Notes under the pieces: model-generated
The model's input: only the letters and a program-made list of their open reading frames with translations
Databases searched by the model: none
What the model was told of the DNA's origin: nothing
Assembly (NCBI GenBank): GCA_014925825.1
Contig: JACGCK010000611.1
Coordinates: 1-11,294, forward strand
Source: Pholiota molesta
Taxonomy: Eukaryota; Basidiomycota; Agaricomycetes; Agaricales; Strophariaceae
DNA length: 11,294 nt
Reading direction: 5' to 3'
Program-made: the position numbers and the translations under genes
Shown: in pieces, positions 1-8,400 of the stretch
Numbering within the stretch: position 1 is the stretch's first letter
Layout: each line of letters starts with the position of its first letter

Positions 1-632
1 CTAAATCGTCACCACAAGCGCTATACAGCCGTTTGCATAAGTACAGTTATTTGGCTAAATTTACCGGGCCGGGCGATTCCGGTAAATTCAAGACGTACAG
101 CGCGCACGGCGCCAGAGGCCTCTGTCACGCAGAAGGGTACGCGCGCGCAAGCGCATACGCCGTGGAAACGCCAACAATCATTCGGATCAATCGGGGTATG
201 AATGGAGTGATCATGGCCAACAGTGGGGAAATTTTTTGCAGCTTTCCACTGCAAGAGATGGGTTTTTATCATCATATTTGAATACAGTATATATGTATAT
301 ATACATTGTGCTATGTTAGAGCTTCAAACTAGAACACCTCTGTGAAAGGGCCATGGAAGGGACTTCCAAAGCATTTGGGAAGAGGGCTCGGCATGGAAGA
401 GGATATGATGGGATCAAGGGACGCCCGGAAGCGAGGCGCCTAGCCAGCGCGCATCTGACGTGGCGGTGAGCTAGCTTGGGTCCTTTCCGTAAATTCAGCC
501 GTAAATTCAACAATTTGAACTAGGCTCATTGTAAATTTACCGTAAATTTATCGCAGATAAGTTACTTATGCAACTTATGTCTGCCAAAGGCTGTACTTAT
601 TTGGTGAACCAGGTGGTTCAATAGACTAATGG

Positions 633-708
633 TTCTGTGAACACCAACTTTTCGGTCAACGTGGCACGTGGGGTCTTTCCCACAGCCAAATAAAGGCGAT
701 AAGATTGA
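633..708 (+). repeat. Left 76-bp inverted arm of inner element
   Basis: Pairs with 1057-1132 in inverted orientation over 76 bp with two mismatches (C at 657 and A at 694 against the partner). It contains the palindromic core GGCACGTG and ends at GATTGA. The two arms could form a long hairpin in single-stranded DNA or RNA. Confidence 0.9.
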
Positions 709-1056
709 CATGATACAACACTCAGATCATCTTCCATGCAGTGAGCCTCTTCCGCATTCTTTAAAAACCAAAAATGCAAAGATAAATTAGCAGCTTGTTA
801 TGCAAATTTTTTTGAGTATAGTAAAGTAGTCATAATAAATTAATAGAGGAATTGACGGGTGCCGAAGATTCCTGCTGACTCATGCCGAGATCACGCTGCC
901 GCATTAGGCTTTCTAGGATCTCCAGTGAAGTTTAGTCTGAAGAATGTAATTTATGTGAGGGGATATGTGGTAAAGCACATCAGAAAGTGTAAGCCACAAG
1001 AACAGAGCATATTGATCAGTGTTGCAGACAAGGGCCTGTATAATCTACAACATATC

Positions 1057-1132
1057 TCAATCTTATCGCCATTATTTGGCTGTGGGAAAGACCCCACGTG
1101 CCACGTTCACCGAAAAGTTGGTGTTCACAGAA
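1057..1132 (-). repeat. Right 76-bp inverted arm of inner element
   Basis: Inverted partner of 633-708. It ends in GTTCACAGAA immediately before the resumed outer terminal repeat at 1133. High identity between the arms suggests either recent insertion or gene-conversion-like maintenance. Confidence 0.9.
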
Positions 1133-1228
1133 TTATGCAAACGGCTGTAACTCAACTCTAACTCGTTTTCTACCAAGCCCTGATCAGGGTGACGCCTACA
1201 CGCTCACGACTCCATATATCTCGATACA

Positions 1229-2169
1229 ATGTCAAGAGGAAGATCACTATCTCCACGCGATGCAACTAAAGATGCGGATATGGATGTAGATTCGCACTCT
1301 CCAGGAAAACCAGATGCCAAAGTTGTAATCGTCACAAACTTGACGCGCAATGTCGTCGAATCCCATCTCAAAACAATCTTTGGCTTCTATGGACATATAA
1401 CCAAGATTGACCTACCAGTATTTGCGAAATGTCAGTATCATATTTTGGCCAAGCTGTAAACCATGTAGCTGATATGCTCTTCTCTAGCTGGCCAAAACCG
1501 AGGAAAGGCAGCTCTAGAGTTTGCGGAACCTTCTTCAGCACACAAGGCAGCTTCTCATATGGACGGCGGTCAGATTGACGGTTCTATCCTCAAAGTTGAA
1601 CTTTCCGACCTTCCCATTCGTTCTGCCTCTCGCTCGCCCGTTCGCGCGCCCCTCGTGGACCAAGGAATGGACGGGACAGACTCCGCTCCTTTTCACGCTC
1701 TCGCTCCCGCTCACGTTCTCGCACTCGTTCTAGGTCGCTTCCACCTAGACGTAGAGGAGGAATCGACACTTACTCTGCTCGCGACCGTGACCGCGACTCT
1801 TTCCGTGGCAGGCCTTACGGCCGCAGGGGCCCTCCAGGTCGCGACGTCTATCGACCTGCGCGGTCACGTTCACGCTCGCGTTCGCGCTCCCCAATTCGAC
1901 GGGTCGGCGCAGAAAGGCCACCACCACCAAGAAGACGTTCGCCAAGCTATACCCGGGGAGGATACGGTCGTCGCAGGTCTAGAAGTTATTCTGTTCGCTC
2001 CAGTCGTTCTCGGACCAGGTCGTTGTCACGGTCTCGTTCACGGTCGTCTTATTCGAGTGATTCCCGCTACACTCGAAGCCGGAGTCGCACTCGCTCTCTT
2101 AGCAAAGGAAGGCGAAGCCGCAGCCGTGATGATATCAGAGATAGCAGGTCAAGGTCACCAGCGCCATGA
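1229..2169 (+). CDS. RNPS1-like splicing factor: RRM plus RS domain (frame-broken)
   Basis: RNA-binding nuclear protein resembling RNPS1, an SR-related splicing activator and partner of the exon-junction/ASAP complexes. Exons are 1229-1430 and 1488-2169; the 57-nt intron (GTCAGT...CTCTAG, branch-like CTGAT at 1469-1473) joins in phase 1 inside the RRM. The start ATG opens MSRGRSLSPRD. The RRM follows at about residues 30-110: RNP2-like KVVIVTNL, then TRNVVESHLKTIFGFYG, RNP1-like RGKAALEF after the intron, and MDGGQIDG, which matches RNPS1 closely. From about 1655 to the stop at 2167-2169 the coding frame is a different one, giving an arginine-serine domain (RSRSRSRSRTRSRS and many more RS dipeptides, ending SRSPAP). 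The switch requires one extra base, best placed in C4 at 1649-1652; with it the protein is 294 residues. Family assignment is firm; the choice of RNPS1 over another single-RRM SR protein is likely but inferred. Confidence 0.85.
1649..1652 (+). other. Apparent -1 frame break in C run of RNPS1-like gene
   Basis: The RRM frame reads SASRSPVRAP up to here; one base over, the sequence reads PRGPRNGRDRLRSF and then long RS repeats. A fifth C would join them exactly. The exact site could be anywhere from about 1625 to 1690. The only intron with the right length modulo 3 that I found (1640-1680, 41 nt, donor GTTCGC, no branch site) is too short and weak to be preferred. Confidence 0.7.
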
Positions 2170-2439
2170 TGATGAAGCTACCGACATCATTATCTTGAGC
2201 TGTATACCTCTTTTTTCACTCACGTTTTCAAAAAGTGCGGTTGCAGTACAATTTCAGTAACAACTGATCTCCGCTTTTCTATAAGTATATTATGTAGACT
2301 TGTGGATTATTTCCATCCCCTGGCTCTTCACGGCGAGGACAATTCGACAAAAATGCAGGAGCACTGTCCGATTAGGAGGCCTTCTCGTACTTACTTACCT
2401 ATCCCATTTTTGTATCAGTGTGTCAATGGTTACTCGACA

Positions 2440-2535
2440 AATGTTCAACGCAGCAGCGATCCACGTTCCCGTTCAATATTCAATATTCAATGCTCAACGC
2501 TTCCTGTCAATGCTCAAAATGTTCAATGGTCAAGT
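2440..2535. repeat. Degenerate TTCAAT / CTCAA low-complexity repeats
   Basis: Repeated short motifs (GTTCAA, TTCAATATTCAATATTCAAT, GTCAATGCTCAA, GTTCAATGGTCAAG) recur irregularly through this stretch. It looks like a decayed simple repeat in non-coding DNA. Confidence 0.6.
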
Positions 2536-2568
2536 TAACTCGAGAATTTTGTTTTGCGACTTCGAGTC

Positions 2569-2600
2569 GGAAATGGGTTGGAAATGGGTTGGAAATTGGG
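2569..2600 (+). repeat. Short tandem repeat, 11-bp unit
   Basis: GGAAATGGGTT is present twice in full and followed by a third diverged partial unit, GGAAATTGGG. A GGGGGG run follows. Confidence 0.8.
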
Positions 2601-2872
2601 GGGAACAATATATAGCACGTGATGAGCACATGACTCCGCGCGATGTTGGAAATCAGTTCGCAGCGGCATTGACAATGAGCGCTTGAGCCTTTGTTTTGCC
2701 TTTGTTACTCTAAGCCTTGAACCACCTCTCTCCGATAACCTGTTCCATCTGTCCTGGTATGCCTAAATATCTTGCTTCATAGCCCAGGAGCACATATATA
2801 TCTTGCTTTCCAAATTTGCACTGTAACGACCACGAGACGAACCGCGGAGAGACAAGACTCGGGCCTCAACCG

Positions 2873-5274
2873 ATGTCTCTTAATATTGCTCCCCTCACTA
2901 AATTATCGGATGAATTTCTATTGAACATGGAAAACAAGGAAAGGGCGGCAACATATTTGGCAGATCTATCGCAGAAACGAAAGATATTCGCGGATCTTAC
3001 GTGCGAAGAGCCTCAAACACCACCGAGGTCACCACTCCATGAGAGCGACAGCACACACGAAGAGCGCACAAATACTCTGCGCGAACGTGTTATGGAGGCA
3101 TACGCCAAAGCCGACGGGAATCCTGCCGATGGAAAATGGGTTTTCTTATCACGTCTTCTGCGGATGGGCGTAACGAGTGGCCATGGCGGACGCTGGGCTG
3201 GAGCGAGGACGGATGTCTGTCCTGCTGACGAACTCAATGGCGATGAATTACATTGGATCAATGCGGATACAGAATCGCAATGGAAGGAATGGGAACTCAG
3301 AGACCGAGAGGAAAGGATCTTGCGAGACAAGGTCGAGAGTTGGAAGAGAAAGCTTGTGACGCAGCAAACACCCAGTAGCGTTGCAATTTCGGCTTCCGCG
3401 AAAACATCTGTCGCTTCTTCCACAATCCTTCAAAATGCTCCCAAACAGCCCATAATCTCACAGAATAAAACCACCTCCGTTGGTGCCAGATCCGGGGTCA
3501 AAGCTAGCAACATGGAAGCCTCTAGCTCTATGGCTATTGCACCTAGTCCTGTCATCAAGGCCGTCTCTTCAGCTGTCGATATTTTGAAAGATCATTCTCC
3601 TTTCGGTTTCTCTGTTGTGAAGCGGCCATCTCAGAAAAGCGCAGCTGGAAAGCCCGCTGGACTTGTAAAGCCAAAATTATCTAACAAGAGACCCGAGCCG
3701 GAACAAGACAGCTCTTTTCTTGTGTCTCGACCAGACGAGCCTGTGCCGTCAAACAACAAACCCGATGACCCATTTACTTCAACTCGAAGCACTAATATTC
3801 ACCAGATTGCTGCTGATACCAGTTCTGTGCGTTTTTCTTCCTTGTATAGGCGATATACTCTGAACATTATTATTATCAAAAATAGTCATTCATTTCTCCC
3901 TCATTCTCTTCTTCAGCGATCGTTACTTCTACTCCCAAACCCGATACCACTGCGAAATCCCGTAAACCGAATATTCCACACGCGACACCCCCTCCATTCC
4001 TGCCACAGCCTTTGATACCGCTCCTCCCTCCTGCTAAATCTCCTGGCGGCCCATCTGCATCATCAGTACTAGTAAATGCGCATAGAGGCCAGCTCAGTCC
4101 CCTCGAGCCTGCTTCATTTCTCTTGACACCCACTACATCCCCGATGCGTCACCATAACATCCCATCCAAATCGACATCCGACGCCTTTCCTTCAAACGCG
4201 AAAACACCTGAGAATCACTTATTTAACAACACTAATCAGAATAACAAGCGTTCACGCCAACCTCATTCTGCCTCGCCGACCACGCCGCGTGCAGACACAG
4301 ATACAGATGGCCGGGCATCGAAAAAAGCTCGGACACTGCCCGCGTTGATGGCAAACCCGTCACGAATGAAAGCGCTGCCGATGGACCCCTCAAGTCCACA
4401 CATAAAAAGTACTGCGCGTAATGCTGGTGGCCTTCCTTCCTTCCTTCAGGAAGCTGGCGACGTGAATCCTCTTTTTGACAGTCCCCGAGCGTCACCCCCT
4501 GTGACACCAAAGAGACAAGTGTTGCCTACCTTGACGGAGCTTCTTGCTACCACGAAGAAAGGCAAGGGGCCGTCGTCGAGCCGTCGAGCACTTGGCAAAC
4601 GAAGACTCCTTATACCTAGTCAAGACTCCAACAGCGAAGCCGACTTACCGGTGAAACCCAAACCACCTTTTCCGAGTCCGCCCGAGCGCTTTGCTGCTGC
4701 GGCTCCTGTCATTGATCCATATGCTGACGATGCCGACTTCGAAGCCATCATTGCCGCCAATGCTGCACCACCTAGCTCATACAATGATCCGTATAAAGCC
4801 CAATTCGACCCATACGCTGACATCCCTCTGGACGGTGACGCATCACCTGCAAAATCGCTCTCCTCACTAGCTGGATCAGATTCGGAGGAAGATGATGCGC
4901 CTCGCAGGCATGATTTGGCACACGCAGTCTTCGGTGGGCTGAGCCCTGACTTTGTTTTCAAGCCTGCAGCGACGTCCACGCAGCAAGGGCCATTTAAAGC
5001 GGGCAACGCCGGTGTTGACCGCCAGGATAGCTGGGCGAGTGTGTACGGGCCTGCAACGAATAGTAACAGTAAAGATATTGGTGAAGCAGCTTCTCGCCTG
5101 CCTCCATCCTCAGGCTCGCTTTACCCAGCCTACAACTCGCAGTTCGAGGCGGACGTCGCCCGCAAGGTGGATACAGTGAGCCAACTGTTGGAAAAAGATG
5201 TAGACTATGCAGGATGGCTGAGAGATCCGTCACCAGTGCCCCGGCCTGGTATGGCTCTGGACGATAGTCCATGA
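2873..5274 (+). CDS. Unrecognised, largely disordered, probably nuclear protein
   Basis: I do not recognise this family. Proposed exons are 2873-3826 and 3886-5274, giving 780 residues. The 59-nt intron (GTGCGT...AATAG) joins in phase 0 and changes the genomic frame; a later acceptor (TTCAG ending 3916) with a weaker donor is possible. The ATG at 2873 is the first in this open frame, since the upstream extension has only TTG. Residues 1-165 look partly folded: MSLNIAPLTKLSDEFLLNME, a WVFLSRLLRMG segment, and a charged helix around 131-162 (QWKEWELRDREERIL) that may be a coiled coil. The rest is rich in Ser/Pro/Thr with many SP/TP sites (TPPRSP, SPPVTPKR, SPAK), a basic KKAR patch and a basic stretch at about 542-560 that could be nuclear localisation signals, an acidic SDSEEDD patch near 650, and a conserved-looking C-terminal segment, FEADVARKVDTVSQLLEKDV. 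The TP/SP density suggests a proline-directed-kinase substrate (inference). It may be lineage-specific. Confidence 0.75.
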
Positions 5275-5457
5275 AAGTGCACACTACTGATCAGAATTAC
5301 GTATCATGTCATGACATTATTAACTATGACTCTAGCCTCATTGCTACTGTGTACTCAATAGCTGCTTACTCGTGTCTACTTCTTATCTCCAATCCGGACA
5401 ATGTCACTAAACTGTTGTATCAATCCAAGAAATATAAGGACTATATAAATTAAGATA
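5275..5457. other. Convergent intergenic spacer (3' ends)
   Basis: 183 bp between the stop of the upstream + gene and the stop of NCR1 on the - strand. It is AT-rich and must hold both 3' UTRs and polyadenylation signals. The open frame through it (5271-5453) overlaps the upstream stop and resembles nothing known. Confidence 0.6.
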
Positions 5458-8400
5458 TCAATCGCTGGAGACTGAGTCATCATCAGCTATAAAAGGTCTG
5501 CAACAGCAAGTGAGTATATAGTCGACTTTTAAATATTTATCTACTTACGCATAATCATAATCATTCCGAATTGCACTTGACATCCACTCTTCATCTGCCT
5601 CTTGTTGAGGAAATCCGGATCCACCAGCAAGACTCAGAACCACCGGCAAGAGTACGAGGCCGTGTAAAGCACCAGAGATAATGAGAGTAAGCCACATGCG
5701 GAAGTAATATATCTGGCAAAGAATGAGTTGAGTTTCGCAGAAGTAGATAGTCGTTGAAAAACTAACCTCAAGAAGTTTTGAACGTGTCAGAGCGAGAACA
5801 CTCATCCCAATCAGCTTAGTGAATGTGATGCCAGATAGAACCTGAGGAGCGAATGCGATTAGTAGCAATGCTATTGGTATATAAATTTGCTTACAGATGG
5901 TCCAACGTCCACTAATGCAGTCCACATCCGCTCATCGCGTTCCTTCTGGCCGGATGGATGATCAATGGGAAGACCAATTCCTGCGCTCATGAAAGCTCTT
6001 GCAACATGTGCGCAGAATTCAACGGCAATGCCAAGCGAAATGACCAGGTTGACAAGACTGATAGCATTTAGACTGATACCCCACAGCGACATAACCCCCA
6101 TGACAGTGACCACTGTCAGAGCAACTACACCAGTCACGATAGTGCCTGTCCTCCAAGAACCCAACATAAGTGCGGTGACGATCAATACTGCGGCTAATCC
6201 CAGCCCTAATATTTCTTGGGTTATTGCAACGATGTGGGCATATTGGTCGAAGAATACATAGAATAGCGAGTATGGGAACACTTGGACTCCCGTATCCTCA
6301 GATATTTCATTTGCTATACGATGTGCTGCAGCAAAAGCATTGATGAAGTCCTCCTGATTCTTAAGGGGTGAATGGAATGTCCGGAAATGAGACGCCTCGA
6401 TCTTGTCGCCTGCTTCGGTGAGGGCGATAGCTGTGCCGAAGGATGTCTTTCCCGCCAAGGGACAGTCCTCACCAGTTGGAGAGTTCCACCATTGTTTGAA
6501 GTAACGCATGAATTCTTCGTCCTCTGGTAAACCATTCATGGTGACATTCCAAGGTGGTTGCTTATCTTGGTAGCATGGCTGACAGAGCCGCTCCCTGTCT
6601 CGTGGGCTACAAAACACCGAAGGATCTGCTTTGCGAACTCGACAGCATTGGAAGTTGCTAGGATTTAACCAGCGCAGGAAATCATCTATCCATGACGCTG
6701 ATGGTTCTGCAATAAACGAAGATTCCGTTCTCTTTCGCTCCGCTTCTAGCCTATTGGCAATCGACAAATCGTCGCAGGTTGAAAATCGGCCACATAATGC
6801 TTGCTGACCTGGGCGCTGCGTCACATCCACATCTCTGGCAACAAAATAGACCGGAGGGCCCACATCCAGATATGCGTCGAGGTTATCGAAATAATTTACA
6901 AGATATGACTCCGAAGGGAGGGCAAGTCGTTGGTCTAAATTTTAAAAATTAAGGGGGGGTATACTTCATAATACCAAAAGCACTCACCAAGGCCGAGTTG
7001 GATATGTTGCATTGATATCACAGAAGCTACGAAAACACCAGCGAATGAGATGAGGACGAAACCTTTGACTAGAGGCTTGAGCAAAAAAGGTGCGTAATAA
7101 CGGCGCATAAAGCGACCAATCTTTCCCAATCCACTATTCATGTTAGGCCCATCTAGCAAGGCAATTCTCGACGGCAGACGGATACATGGGAAGCAGTCAA
7201 TACGGTTGGCCTAAAGTTATCATGAATAACAAACTACCCACAGAAGTATAGGCACAAACCTCATAGCGCTTCAAGTCGAGCAAGAGCGCACTTATGAACA
7301 CTGTGACCTGAAGCGTTGCGTTGAGAAAAACGCTTCCTGCAGCATATAGTGCAAAGTTCCGCACGGCCGGCATTGGTACAAGAGCTCCAAGACTAAATGC
7401 GACGGTCTCCGTGATGGTGCTGAGAAGAATGGAAGGCCCCATTTTTGCCAGGGTTCGTGCCACTCGCTCTTCCGCGGGAAGATACAAAGGTAGCGAAGAA
7501 GCATCGATTTCATCGTTTGTCGAGTCAAAAGGTGACCGATGCGAATTTGTTGGAGACATAGGTGCCGAAAACCCAGGACCTGGATAGTTCTGAGTGGCAG
7601 CATTTGGTCCATGGAGGAAATTCTGTCTATCAAGTTCGTGGACCAGGATAAACACATTGTCAACTCCAACTGCAAGAACGAGGAACGGAATGACCTCGGC
7701 AATGATGAGGGTCACTTTCACGCCGAGGAAGGAGAAAAGGCCGACGGAAGATGATACCGAGAGAATGACGAGCAAAATACCAAATAATCCCAGAGTGAAC
7801 TTGGATCCGACAAAAAGAGATCGCGGTAGGCGAGGTAATAGTCGTGGACTGTTTCGAGAATCCACCGAGAGGGTGGAAGATGTGAGAGTGTTCCGAGAAA
7901 AGAGCTTTGGAAAATTACGCCCCCATTCTACAAGGGATGCGACTACACCGTCCTCTTCTTTAGATGCTGAACCGCTTCCTAGAGTCAAGGAAACGTAGAA
8001 AAACATAGCCAGATATGAAAGGACGACAATCCTGACGTCCATGTTTGTACTCTTGTTGATTTCTTCTTCGAGTGAAACGCCGGTTGAAAAGGCGATCTCT
8101 AGACCCGCCTCGGCACCTGACCGTTGACTGAGATCATACAGATAATTCTTCAACACTTCCTCCCATTCCGTAGCTTTCGCTTGCACTTTGGGGTCAACCG
8201 AATCAGAGACAACATAGGTAATGACGAGAGCTTCCGCGCTAAGATACTCCTTGTCGCCCGAATCCGTTACTGGTACACCTCCAAGCACGTATTGAGGACC
8301 CAGCGGTTGCTGGAAATCAGGCAAACAATCGGTAGGAGTGCGCGCGCATCGTTGTAGTTGAACGGACCATGTATCTTCGTCATAGTCGCCGAGATTATTC

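Larger units (their letters stand above)
600..1132. mobile_element. Inner foldback/MITE-like element inserted in the outer element's right repeat
   Basis: About 500-533 bp that interrupts the outer element's right terminal repeat. The outer sequence stops at CTGTACTTAT (591-600) and resumes at TTATGCAAACGG (1133 on), so TTA or TTAT is duplicated at the junctions, as expected for a target-site duplication of 3-4 bp. The core (633-1132) is bounded by 76-bp inverted arms. Between 600 and 632 there is extra left-end sequence beginning TTTGGTGAAC, which resembles the arm terminus TTCTGTGAAC with two mismatches, so the left end may be partly duplicated. A 3-bp TTA duplication would suit the PIF/Harbinger group, but I see no diagnostic terminus, so the superfamily is open. 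The interior (709-1056) has no recognisable coding potential; the 100-codon open frame at 859-1161 begins at a non-ATG codon and runs into the right arm. Confidence 0.7.
24..1149. mobile_element. Outer MITE-like element, TA-flanked, split by a second insertion
   Basis: A non-autonomous DNA-transposon-like element. Its left end (TA at 24-25, repeat 26-46) starts CAGCCGTTTGCATAAG. The right end is in two pieces: 591-600 (CTGTACTTAT) and 1137-1149 (GCAAACGGCTGTA). Joined, these are the perfect reverse complement of 24-46, i.e. a 21-bp terminal inverted repeat plus the TA. Weaker subterminal similarity continues inward (TTTGGC, then AAATTTAC motifs at 56-63 and around 531-550). A perfect 10-bp inverted repeat (58-67 with 79-88) lies near the left end. 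Without the insertion the element is about 586 bp. The TA flanks fit a Tc1/mariner-type target duplication (family knowledge); no transposase is encoded, so it would have been moved in trans. Short ORFs inside show nothing recognisable. Its right end lies 80 bp before the RNPS1-like start codon, so it sits in that gene's promoter region. Confidence 0.75.
2170..2872. other. Intergenic region with degenerate repeats and promoter of the next gene
   Basis: About 700 bp between two genes of the same strand. The first part should hold the 3' UTR of the RNPS1-like gene. Next come degenerate TTCAAT/CTCAA-type repeats (2440-2535), an 11-bp tandem repeat (2569-2600), an E-box CACGTG at 2616-2621 next to an AATATATAG stretch, and a TATATAT run at 2795-2801 about 75 bp before the next start codon. 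ATATCTTGCTT occurs twice, at 2767-2777 and 2798-2808. Overlapping open frames at 2300-2686 have biased, repeat-derived translations and no recognisable domain, so I do not call a gene. Confidence 0.5.

Noticed and set aside
859..1161. 100-codon open frame inside the inner element
   Set aside because: It starts at a non-ATG codon, runs through the inverted arm and shows no domain; not a transposase.
1213..1220. CATATATC as TATA box of the RNPS1-like gene
   Set aside because: It lies only about 10 bp before the ATG, too close to act as a TATA box for this start.
1640..1680. Possible 41-nt intron explaining the RRM-to-RS frame change
   Set aside because: The phase fits, but the donor GTTCGC is poor, no branch site is visible and it is shorter than every other intron here; kept only as an alternative.
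1559..2260. 233-codon open frame on the + strand
   Set aside because: Its first part is the real RRM exon frame, but after about 1655 it reads the RS-coding DNA in the wrong frame; the long length is an artefact of arginine/serine codon bias.
2300..2686. Overlapping open frames of 65-128 codons between the first two genes
   Set aside because: They cover simple repeats in more than one frame and have no recognisable motif or splice structure.
3013..3433. Antisense open frames of 61-136 codons under the second gene
   Set aside because: Shadows of the sense coding sequence; no family resemblance.
7594..7998. 134-codon + strand open frame opposite NCR1
   Set aside because: Fully inside the well-supported sterol-sensing domain exon on the other strand.
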